Shown here one piece after another: positions 34,175 to 45,566 of a stretch of 64,000 bases of DNA. The translations under genes were made by a program, and so were the position numbers. Position 1 is the first letter of the stretch, and every line of letters starts with the position of its first letter. This DNA is from Oikopleura dioica (lineage: Eukaryota; Chordata; Appendicularia; Copelata; Oikopleuridae). The notes beneath the pieces were generated by a model. It was not told the origin of the DNA. It saw nothing but the letters and a program-made list of their open reading frames with translations, and ran no database searches. The DNA lies in assembly GCA_907165135.1 (NCBI GenBank), contig OU015569.1, positions 4,402,001 to 4,466,000 on the forward strand, in the 5' to 3' direction.

Positions 34175-37100
34175 ATGAAAACTGCACATTATTTGTGCCA
34201 TTTATTACTGTCAGGTAACTTGATTGTTCTTAATTAGACGTCACCAAAAAAGTGAATCAATGGGTCAACAAATCAGTTCACTTAGCATTGAACTGAGAGT
34301 TCGTTTTTCCATACTGTAGCTTTCAGGTAAAAGGACTTTTGCCGGCAAGTTCACAAAAGGCATCCAAAAGCAAAAATGATAATAAACTCTGCTCTATTAA
34401 AAAAATAGACTCTTCGGTTCCCTTCGCCTTCCTCGAGGATGGAAAACTAGGAAATAATTAGTAAACACGAGTTTACTTTTATGAACATTAAAATCACAAA
34501 TCCTTGGTCATATAGCATTGCATCCCTAACATTTTAAATAGACATATTTCATCGAAAAACGCTATTGAAATCAAGGATGAGAACTTTCTATTTTTAGCAA
34601 CTTGGGCGATCCAAAATCTACGTGTTACAGAGCTGACGTCAAACTCGCTACAACTGAGCTGGGATAAAGAATCGCAATTCAAAGAATACGAAGTCACATT
34701 CAAGCGCTTTTCGAGGGCGAAACCAAAGAAATATGTTATCAAAGAAAATCTGATCCGCTTCCGGCGCACGAAACCAGCAAGGCGGTATTTTCTATCTGTC
34801 CAAGGCAACCGCGGTTTATCGTCCTTCCCGATGCTAAAAATAGGTTTTTAAAATGTTTATTCTCAGCTCTGACCTTGTAAAAACAGGATTATGCGATAAA
34901 AATAATATTGTGTCCACGCGACCTCGTGAAATTTCCGTGCAAGGTCGCTCTGATTCTTGACAGATTCAGCAAAAATAAGGGAGTGCTAAGACCAGCTCAA
35001 ATTAAAATGAGCCTTTATTATGTTAATTTTATTACTACCAATATAAAACTACGAAACGTAAAAATCATCCCATGGTGGACGATATCTTTTATAATTTATA
35101 AAACTGACATAAACATAAAAATAAATGGAAGATCAACTTAAAACGCGTTAAAAAGGCATTGAACGGGACGGATCGACAGGTTCAATTGGAAAGATAAAAG
35201 TTCAAACCCGTAAGTGCATCGTTATAATTAATTTTTTACGTATCTCGATTTTATGGCGAATCTCACATATTAATTAGTGCGTTCACCTGCTGGAAATCCT
35301 GTTATTAAAAAGACCACCGAAACGTCAATAGAATTTTCCTTCGCGAAATCGAGTGATCCCAAGTAAGTTGACCATTACTGATCGGAGAGTTTAAAGTTTT
35401 AACAATTAATTTGCAAAATAGAAGCTATATTTATTTGCTACGTTTTAGATATAGTTCAATTAATTTTTATTAGTCGCCCTTGAATGGACATTCACGTAAC
35501 TGGCCGAGAATTTTCGGAAGCTATCTAAATATTTTCAAGCTTGGCGCGTGTAAGAGCTCACACCTCCTGCTCCAAGCCTTCAGAAGGTTCTAGTTTGATT
35601 ACGCGCCCGATTACTTGTACCCGAACGCGCACTGTCAGGCTGCCTGACAGCACATTGATCTATTACTGTATTGTTGAGGCGTAATGCCAGATGCAGTCTC
35701 CCAGGCATCCTTGGGAAAGGAATTCCAAAGTGGGAAAATCCTCGATTTTAGAATTTAGGGTCGAAAACTTGTCTCGTTTTATGTGATTTTGTGTGTCCCC
35801 TGCCGGGTAATAGTAAAATTGAATAATACATCCGAATCTCGCCGAGTGCTGCTAGGGACGTCATTTTATTGATAATCCTCACAATCCTCAAGCCAAGTTA
35901 ATTAAAATTTTTTCTTTTTTTTCACTTTCAAATCTTAAATCACTTGGCACACTTGTCACTTATCTGGTGCTAGGGCGAAAATTTTGAAATTTCATCAGAC
36001 AATCGAGATCGACACTCAGACTGATTCTTAGATTAAATACAGAGAGAGAGAGAGAATCACAGACAAGGAATTCGCAAAGGCATGAGGAGGGCCTGCTTAT
36101 GGCTCGTATGGTAAGGCTAGAGAATGATTGAACAGGCGGCAAAGGGGGGTTGATCGATAAGCGGAAAAAAGCGTGAAGTGCGTCCTCACGACGCCAGGCC
36201 CGAATGGAATCGACAAACATTCTATTCCGTATTTTGGGCTCGACCTTGACTGACCTAAGAACTTATTTGGTCGTAAGTTGTTAATTCAGTATAAATTCGT
36301 ATCTGGTCCGTGCAGAAGCAGTCAAAGGCGATGCGATCTCCTTCGAAAAACAGTCACAGACACAGACAATATCATCTTTGACAAATTGCAGCCAGACACA
36401 GAGTACAAGATATCAGTGGAAGGAATTTCCAAACTGCCACCAAAATCTGAGCCCAGCTTTTCTCACAGGCGCACGAAACGAGCATATGGAAGTTATCGAC
36501 CACAAACACCAGTTTCTACCTCCAGGAGGACCTCGTCACGCAATGTAAGTACTGCAAAGTTATATTTATTTTTTTAAAAGCTAATGTTAGAAAAATATAA
36601 CTTTATGACAAAAATTTCCAGCGTAACCAAGCAGCATCTACTCCATCATCTACATACGGATACCCAATTGTCGACAAGAGCAAGTTTGACCCAGATGCAA
36701 CAGTGATCAAGGAATGCAAGCGAATCGACCAAACGGACCTTGTAATTTTGATTGATGGTTCCTGGTCGGTGACGCCGACCAACTTTGAGCGGGTGAAGAT
36801 TTTCCTCAGCGCCCTGCTCAAACATTTTTCGATCGGGCACGATGCTTCTATGATTGGTATTGCCCAGTACTCTGATAACCCGCGTCTCGAGTTCGGTCTC
36901 AACGAACACTACGATTTTCCTTCGCTCAACGCCGCTGTCAATCGTATGAAATACAAAGGTGGCAACACTGCTACTGGGAAGGCCCTAACCTTTGCTCTCG
37001 ACCACGTTTTTGGCCGTTCTTCGAGACCTAATGCTCAAAAGGTCGTTCTGATCATCACTGACGGCGAATCACTGCAAGATACCGTTACCGAGCCAGCTCG

Positions 37101-40100
37101 CCGTCTTCGAGAAAACGGAGTTGAGATTTTCTCAATCGGTGTTGGTGATGAAATCAATCTTGAAGAGTTGAAAGACATGGCAACTGACCCCGATTCGAAC
37201 CATGTTTTCCAAGTTGGGGGATACAATGCCATTACGGGAATCACCACTCAAGTACTGAAAGATATCTGTCGAATCAAGGTCCTATGTGCTGAACTTCTGA
37301 CTCCGTCAAATGGAAGAAAGGACTGCACTAAAAAACAAGCGGTTGTAGGCGTACGTTGCAACTTCGACTGTCATACAGGCTACGATATCCGCGGCTCGAC
37401 CATGCGTGAATGCCAAGCTGAAGGCGGATGGTCAGGCCAGCAGCCAAATTGCGAACGAAGCACTTGTCCTGAACTCTCTGCGCCACAACATGGTCGACTT
37501 AGTTGCACTGAAGGAATTCGAATCGGAAGCCAATGTCGAACTACATGTTTGGAGGGCTACAAATTGCGTGGTTCGAAGACAACTAATTGCCAACTGAACG
37601 AGCGATGGTCACATGATTTACCAGTATGTGAGCTTGTCCGTTGCCCTGAGTTGCGAATTTCGCTGAGCCCGCATTTGCGAATGGACTGCACTGAAGGAAA
37701 CATCTATCGCTCGTCTTGCTCATTCTCTTGTGAAATCGGCTGGGAGCTCCGTGGCGATGACACTCTCGAGTGCGACGCATCTGGAAACTGGAATGGAGAC
37801 ATTCCATTTTGTCAGGAGATCGTCTGTGGGGCGCGAAGTGCCCCGTTGCATGGCCACATTAGCTGCTCAAACCGAGATAAGCACAACTCAAAGTGTTCGT
37901 ACAGCTGCGACTCGGGCTATGAGCTAATCGGCTCTGATGAAACCGTATGCCAGTCGGACGGACAATGGTCTTATCCAAGTCCAAAGTGTGTGAAAGTGTC
38001 ATGCGGTCCTTTGGTCGCACCCGAAAATGGACGTTTAGAATGCTCCGGCACAGATGCGCTTTTTGGCACCGAATGCGAGGCCATTTGTAATGAAGGAAAT
38101 GATTTTAAAACAGTTGATTCTCTATCTATTCGATTCAAATGTAATGTTTTAGTTTTATAACCATTAAAAGGATTTAAACTAACATCTGGCTCGAAGATCC
38201 GAAAATGTCTTCCTGACACGACTTGGTCTGGAACTCCTGCCCAATGCTCGCAAATTGTTTGCCCACTGCTTGACTCTCCTGATCACGGACGACGACTATG
38301 CTCGAATGCGAACAATTACGGAAGTCGATGTCGATTTGCTTGCCAAGTCGGTTACGACTTTACCGGAACAGAAATCAGAGTGTGTCAAGAAGACGGCACC
38401 TGGAGTGGTGAGCTCGCCAAGTGCTCTATCAAGGCCCGTTTTATGATTTTCAGCATAATTAACTACATTATATTATATATAATTTATATATCTCTCGATT
38501 CAAAACTCTTTTTTAGTAACTTAAAGTTTTTTTACTTCCACCAAGAAAGAGTTCACAAAATAATCGCAAACGTAAAACTCTTTGAAGGAATGCATTGAAG
38601 TTCCAAAGCCACTTTCTGGAGATGCTGACTGCTCGAACGGCAACCGTTTTAACTCGCTTTGTCGATACAACTGCGATGCTGGCTTCAATCTTGAGGGCGC
38701 GCGGGAGAACTTCTGTGGTTCAGGGCGGCGGGCTCAACGTTTTAATTAAACTAGGTTATCACATGTGCGCGAGTGATTTTTGACAGGCTGGTTAGCCTCC
38801 ACACAGATGGTCAGTGGTCGGTATCTCAAGCACCAGACTGCATTGTCGGCCAATGTGCTCCCCTCGATCCTCCAACTTTTGGCGAGATTAACTGCTCAGA
38901 TGACAACAGAGTTGGCTCTAAATGCGAATTCGCTTGTAACGAAGGCTACGAAATTTTCGGCGACGAGGTTCGCATCTGCGAAGACACTCACCTCTGGTCT
39001 GGACTCAAGCTAAAGGATCAAATAGTTTCACGATGAAATCTTTTTTTTATGAATAACAGGACTATCCTTACTACAGCCAAAATGTACGCCTACAGAATGC
39101 CCTATTCTGTCTTCTCCCAAAAACGGTGTTGTTTTATGCACTGCTGATCGAGCATATCGCTCGATTTGTCAGTTCAAATGCAACGACGGCTACTCCTTAA
39201 TCGGAAACAGGTACGTAATGAGTCTTAGTGCTCCAAGTAAAGAGCGCTCTAGTTTGATGGAATGCACGGCTACCAAGAAGTGGAATCCCGAGGAAGCGCC
39301 AATTTGCGTCGAAATTGTCTGTCCAATTATGCCCAAGCTGGAAAACGGAAATACAAAATGCTCAGATGAGAATCGTCATCAATCAGTTTGCAGATTCGTT
39401 TGTGGCGAAGGTAATTCCAACCTTGCTAGAAAGAATTAGGTTAAACTGGGAGGCAGATTTCGAATATACCATATTTACAATTTTTATGTTGTAGATAAGG
39501 GCATTTTTAAATAAACTTTGAGGATACCGACTGAAGGGCTCACGTTCTTCAATCTGCTCCACTGATGGAAAGTGGTCTGCTGAAATGCCAGTTTGTGAGG
39601 AAATCGTGTGTGACGAACTTCCAACTCCACAAGACGGATCCAAGGACTGTTCAGGCGATAAATTTGGCGAAAAGTGCTTGTTTTCTTGTGATACTGGATT
39701 CGATCTTTCTGGTTCCGAAGAGCGAACATGCCAGGCCGATGGAACATGGACCGGTGTCCCTGTTCACTGCACCAAAGCCACTTGTGGTCTTCTGCCCAAG
39801 GTATTTTTTAAATGCTTAAAGGGTTGAATACATTAATTCTAGCCCCGCCATGGATCCGTACAGTGCTCCGCTGGTGGCGATTTTGGCTCGGTTTGCTCTT
39901 TTACTTGCGATTCCGGTTATTCTCTTGTTGGATCCAAAACAAGAACGTGTGAGGCCGACCACGCTTGGTCCGGGTCTCAGCCTTATTGTCTTCAAGTCAC
40001 GTGTTCTGTTCTTGTCCCACCTGCAAATGGATACCTTTCATGCTCAGCCGGAAATTTGTTCAACTCAATCTGTACCTTTAGTTGCAAAACTGGATTCAAT

Positions 40101-43100
40101 CTTCAGGTAGGGTCCAAAACATTTTTTAACTCTTGTAAAAGGAAATGTTTGCAACCCTTTTTCTCAGGGTAACAATGAAGCAAAATGCGGGCTGAAAGGA
40201 GAATGGGATAATTCTCCTCCAACTTGCTCGATTATGTCCTGCCCACCTGCTGTGGAACTGGATCATGGACGAAGTCGATGTTCAGACGGATCAAACTACG
40301 GCTCTCGTTGCAGCTATTCCTGCAATCTCGGTTATGAGCTGGAAGGCTCGTCAAGTCGCGAGTGCTTGGATATTGGTTGGTCCGGTGAAAGTCCATTTTG
40401 CTCGCTCATCAGATGTCCTCGACATCCAGTTCCTGATAACGGAAAGATGTCTTGTACAAATAGGCATGGTGATAAATTATTTCTTTTCAAATGACCAACT
40501 ACTATATCAATGAGATTTAACGTGTCTCTTTTTTCAATTTTTCACACCATAAATAGGAACAAATACGACTCCGAATGCAGTTTCAGCTGCGATCCAGGGT
40601 ACAACCTTCTCGGTCCAAACGAACGAAAATGTGGCGCAGACCACAAATGGTCTGGTTCTCGGGAACCAATGTGCGAACTTATCCGCTGCTCGACTCTGGA
40701 CGCACCTTTCCACGGAACAATTAACTGTGCAAATTCGGACTTTTATGGCTCAGAATGCGAGTTCCACTGCGAAACTGGCTATGAGCTTATTGGCTCTGAT
40801 GTTAGAACGTGTGGTGTTAATCAGGTAAGATAAATACTAAAAGAGGGGAAGGAATACTTTTAATCAGATTTCATAACTGCAGTTGTGAACAAGTTTTATT
40901 GTTCAAGTCAACTAAAAATAAAAATTTATAAAGAGTATCATTTTTAACAGTTTCTTCGTCTGGTTGGAATCAACATAAAATAGTTCTAAAATAAGCCTGA
41001 GAGTCTTTCTGAGCTCATCAATCAGAGTTAGCTCATCAAAAAGTTCACTGTCGTTTAGAACTGGTCTGGCGTTCACCCAATTTGTCAGCCTATAACATGT
41101 GGTGAGCTGACTTCCCCACAGCACGGCTCCATTCTTTGCTCTAACGCGGACGGCTACGGTAGCAGTTGCAAGTTTTTCTGCGATCTTGGCTACTCGCTCG
41201 AAGGCAGTAAAGACCGAGAATGTACAGCGAAGGGTAAATGGACAGGGGAGCAGCCACAGTGCATTGAAGTCAGATGTGGACAAATGGAATCGCTTCATCA
41301 CGGAAAAACAGTTTGTACAGATGAGGATATGTTCAGCTCAGGAAAGTGATGAAATTTGAACAACTTAACGAATTTTCTTATCGACTGTTATGATACATAT
41401 TTGGATAGATTTGAAAAAAATATGATCAACTGAAAAGTTTGCACGAACGAGTGTGACTCTGGATTCCAGTTGACCGGCTCGCGAGTTCGAATCTGCGAAT
41501 CAAGCGGTACCTGGTCTGGCCGCGTCGCCAAGTGTGTCGAGGTTTCTTGTCCGCCAATCGAACTTGAGCCTCATACCTCTGCTTCCGGCTCGTGCGCTGT
41601 CCAGCCACAAAATTACGGTCGAGTTTGCACCTTTTTCCCCGACTCTGGATGGGAACTGGTTGGTGCTAGACAGGTTCTTTGCCAAGGTTTGACAATTAAT
41701 CAAACGCAAAATAATAAATAAAATGCAGGTTCTGGGCGATGGTCTGAGATTCCACCTACCGCCGAGTTGGTCAAATGTGGTGATTTGGGAAACATTGCTC
41801 ATGGCGCCGTGAGCTGTAGCTTTGGTTCTACTTTTGGTTCTGTCTGCTCTTATAAATGCGATCTCGGATATACACCTATTGGTTCAACAGAAATTAAGGT
41901 GATAACACAACATTTCTGAAAGTATTTAAATGTACAACTGATTAGTGCGGAAGAGATCGTTCATGGGACGATTTCCCGCCTTTCTGCCAAATTAATCGGT
42001 GCGAGCCACTGACTGAACCTTCGAATGGACGCATGTTCTGCGTAGCTGACAACACATTCGGCTCCGAGTGTGCAATGTCGTGCAATATGGGATACATGCT
42101 TCGAGGGTCCTCTTCTCGAACCTGCGGCGCCGATCAAAAGTGGTCAGGCGAACCCGCAGAGTGCGTCGCGGTGCAATGTGAAGCCATTCACGAACCAGGT
42201 GAGACGATGCTAGTTTAGGGCTTTTACTTAGATTCTTTCAGAATACGGAACTATGATTTGCTCGAAGAACAGGAATTTCGGCTCAATCTGCACGATCAAT
42301 TGCGACAGTGGCTATGACTTAATCGGACCAAGGCAGCGAGCTTGTGGCGCAGAAGGCCGCTGGTCTGGTTTGCCACCAACTTGCGAATTGATCCACTGTG
42401 GACCGACGACTTCTCCTCAACACGGAAATGTTACCTGTTCCATGTTCGATCAGTTCGGCTCGCAGTGCCAGTATGAGTGTAATGAAGGAATCGGTTTATA
42501 ATGTGATGCAATACTAGTTCTTATAAGCCAAGTCTTTTGAATCGTATTTAAACTCTGTAAAGGTTACAAACTCGTTGGCTCAAATAGCCGAGTGTGCCAA
42601 GAATCAGGTGCTTGGACCGGAATTCAACCAGTATGTGAGTTGGTTCAATGTAGACCACTTGCCTCGCCCGAAAATGCGTTTGTTGCCTGTTCATCTGGAA
42701 ATGACTACAACTCACGATGCCGTTACGTTTGCACGGTCGGATTTGAGCTTGTTGGTTCGGATAACAGAGTGTGCCAAGCGAATGGACGCTGGACAGGAGA
42801 TAGACCTTATTGCGAACAGGTAACTAGTTATTGAAAGTCAGCAAAAAAATGTAAATAAATGGAGAGAATTTTATTATTTTAAGTTTCATATCGAAATAGC
42901 AAAAAAGCAAGAAATGTTTTCATAAATTCGCTTAGATGTCGTCCAACGTGGGAATGGTAATCTAATCTCGTCTTTTTTTAAGATTACATGTGGTGTGCTG
43001 TCCGATATCCCTAGAGGTCGCATAGTGTGCGCTGATGAGGATCGCTACAATTCCGAGTGCGCGTACAAATGCAATTCTGGCTTCTCGATATACGGATCTA

Positions 43101-44944
43101 CGACTCGTCGCTGCCTCGAAACTGGAAAATGGTCGGGCTCGGTTCCAGAGTGTCACCGAGTCAGTTGTCCAGCGCTTCTGCCTCCAGATCACGGTTCGAT
43201 GAAGTGCAACCAAGAAAGCCATCACAATTCCACTTGTTCAATTACATGCGATACTTGCTTTACTCTGGTCGGATCAACGGCTAGGCGATGTCGCGCTGAT
43301 GGTCTTTGGTCGGGAGAAGAACCACTTTGTCAGAGGTATTTTGAATCTGTAGGGCATATTTTAATACTTCAGATCTCAATGCACACCTTTGTTGAATCCG
43401 TTGAATGGAAAGAAGCATTGTTCGATGGGCGACGAGTGTGGATCAGAGTGTAGTTTTAGCTGTCTACCGGGATTCAGCATGTCTGGAAACGATACGAGAA
43501 CATGTACAGCCGACGGCGGATGGACCGGAACAACGCCGAAATGCATTCGCGAAAGTTGTATTCCGATGAACCCTGATCCGGAACTGACGATGACATGTTC
43601 TGACGACAATAAAGTCGGGTCTAATTGCACCTTTACTTGTCCTCCAGACCAGGTAACTGTCGATTCCGTTCTTAGCTTTCAATAAAAATGCAATAGAATT
43701 TGATCGGCTCCAAATGGCGAGAATGCACCTCCACAGGACAATGGACGAACACGCTTCCAGTCTGTCGTCAATGCTCCCACCTCAAATCAGACTTAGTCTT
43801 TATCATCGATGGCTCCTGGTCTGTAGGAAACGAAAACTTTAGAAAAGCGAAAGATTTCATGAAGTCCCTCGGTAATCAACAATTTCATTTCTTTATTTAA
43901 AATCGTGCTACGTTTAGTGAATCCGTTTGAAATCGGCTGGGACTACACACGAGTCGCCGTGCTTCAGTACTCGGATGATCCAAGAATCGAGTTCTATCTT
44001 AAAGACTATCAGGATAAGACGACACTTTTGAATGCAATCGATGCCATAACATACAAAGGTGCGTAGTCCGACCTGAATTATATTTAACAACACTTTATTC
44101 AAGGTGGAAACACAAGGACTGGAGAGGCTATTCGGTATATGATGGGGCACATTTTCTCTGTCGAAGCTGGCTCACGGCCGTACGTCAAAAAACATATGGT
44201 TTTACTTACTGATGGACAGTCTCAGGCAATTTTAAATATATAAAATCTTTGGTTACATAATATTAGGATGATGTGGGAGCACCAGCCCGCGCAGCAAAGA
44301 ATTTCAACATTCGAACATTCGCGATCGGAGTCGGTCAAGCAATCGAGGATGAGCTGAAGCTCGTGGCAACTCCACCATTTTCGTAAGTAGAGGAAACGTT
44401 AGCATGTCAAATGCCAGCGCATAACATGACGAGTTGACAGCTGATTTCACGAATTATGCCCTGACGAAATATCATTTAGAGACACTCTTTACCATGTCGA
44501 AGATTATGATGGAATTCGCCATTTGCAAGATACGCTTGCGTTTAAGTTCTGCGAAGATCTTGGTAAGATAAGTTGGAAAACAAAATTTACTTTTTTGTAG
44601 AGCCACAAATGAACGCAGCAATGACTGGCGGCTACGGCGGAGAATGTGTGTGCCCAGCGGGTCCCCTTGGTCCTCAAGGTCCAGAAGGACCGGCCGGCCA
44701 GCCTGTAAGTAGAGCATCTCCCGGCGCTTGGAAAACGCATTTTTAGGGCCGCCCGGGTCCGCCTGGTGTTCCTGGTTTGATGCCACCTAGTTCTCTGGAC
44801 AAGGAAGACGTCATCGAGCTTTGCCGGCAAGTTTCGACGAACGTGTTCCGTCGCTCGCGAGCTCAAAGTGCAGCAGTAGCAGCTAACAGCGGCAGCCGAC
44901 GCCAGTCATTAAACAACCGCCGTCGCCCAAATAATAGAAATTAA
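34175..44944 (+). CDS. Giant secreted mosaic protein: FnIII-vWA-(CCP)~28-vWA-collagen
   Basis: Secreted matrix-type protein. ATG at 34175 with a signal peptide (MKTAHYLCHLLLS). Exons 34175-34214, 34598-34843, 35278-35362, 36316-36544 and 36622 onward join in frame and give two fibronectin III domains. A vWA domain follows with an intact metal site (LIDGSWS). By eye about 28 consecutive sushi/CCP modules run from 37,280 to 43,770, each with four Cys, a central G-x-x-L-x-GS and Trp-Ser-Gly before the last Cys. A second vWA (IIDGSWS) and a short Gly-x-Pro collagen-like stretch (GPLGPQGPEGPAGQPG) precede a basic tail and the stop at 44942-44944. Introns in the CCP array often cut at the same place mid-module (CNEG/Y). 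AATAAA at 45122. No orthologue with this order was recognised; matrix adhesion or complement-like recognition is possible. Confidence 0.8.
34598..36480 (+). other. Two fibronectin type III domains
   Basis: First domain: IQNLRVTELTSNSLQLSWD ... YEVTFKRF ... RYFLSVQGNRG. Second, split over two exons: KKTTETSIEFSFAKSSDP, then LQPDTEYKISVEGIS. Trp and Tyr landmarks of the FnIII fold are present. In frame with the signal peptide exon and the vWA exon. Confidence 0.7.
36735..37277 (+). other. von Willebrand factor A domain 1 with intact MIDAS
   Basis: LVILIDGSWSV (D-x-S-x-S), the GGNTATGKAL threonine segment and the VVLIITDGES third metal loop are all present, so divalent-cation-dependent ligand binding is expected. 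The repeat ends at KDIC before the first CCP module. Confidence 0.85.
37280..43770 (+). repeat. Array of about 28 sushi/CCP modules (protein-level repeat)
   Basis: Each module is about 57-60 residues: C-P-x(10)-G-x-x-x-C-S ... S-x-C-x-(Y/F)-x-C ... G-(Y/F)-x-L-x-G-S-x-x-R-x-C ... W-S-G-x-x-P-x-C-x-x-(V/I). Linkers between modules are only three or four residues. Module boundaries and mid-module introns recur, showing growth by tandem exon-pair duplication. The count may be off by one or two where introns were read by eye. Confidence 0.8.
43783..44570 (+). other. von Willebrand factor A domain 2 with intact MIDAS
   Basis: LVFIIDGSWSVGNENF, YKGGNTRTGEAI and MVLLTDGQSQ keep the three metal-site loops. 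Interrupted by four short introns. Close in sequence to the first vWA of the same gene, so probably an internal duplicate flanking the CCP array. Confidence 0.8.
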
Positions 44945-45121
44945 CAGAAAGATCTTCCCTTCTTAAGTTCACGAAAAACAACAACCAACCGCCAAAAGTT
45001 TCCAATATACGAATATATCGATACTAAAATAATTCAATACTTTGTATAGTTACCATTCTCATGATCCATCGACACTATCCGAGCGAAACGATTCCATTGT
45101 ATAATATCTGTGAAAAAATGA

Positions 45122-45127
45122 AATAAA
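45122..45127 (+). terminator. Polyadenylation signal AATAAA
   Basis: 180 nt after the stop codon of the FnIII-vWA-CCP gene, same strand. Confidence 0.5.
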
Positions 45128-45566
45128 ATGCTTCTCACTTCAATTTCAAGCCTTCTATTTATGACTGGTATTGCCGTCATTATTTAATTTCGCAATGACA
45201 TGAAGTTATTTCAGTAATTTGCTTTTTTAAAAGAAAAAATACGATAAGGCCCGTTTTGGGTTGTTATCAGTCCTCAGAGAGGTGGCGGGGCTTACAGGTG
45301 ATGAGAGTGGCGAGGCGCGGCCCTTTCTCTCTTCTGGTGGTGGCGTTGCAGGAGAGAACGTGTGGTGCTCGGGAGTCAGAATTACGCGAATCACCGCAAG
45401 AACACAGAGAATCAAGAATTACTTCCGATTTTTCGACAAAAATGTTGATTCCCATCAACTCTTGATTCGATTTTTAGTGGCACAAAAGTTAGAGATAATT
45501 TTGACGAAACAAGAGAGATTAAAAAAAAAGAGAAACTGAAGAAGAAAAAGACAGGTGGAAGTATCC
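45128..45566. promoter_or_regulatory. Intergenic promoter region of the second mosaic gene
   Basis: Short spacer between two co-oriented mosaic genes. The stretch 45,520-45,566 is purine-rich (GAGAAACTGAAGAAGAAAAAGACAG) just before the ATG at 45567. No gene recognised in 45,230-45,540. Confidence 0.35.
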
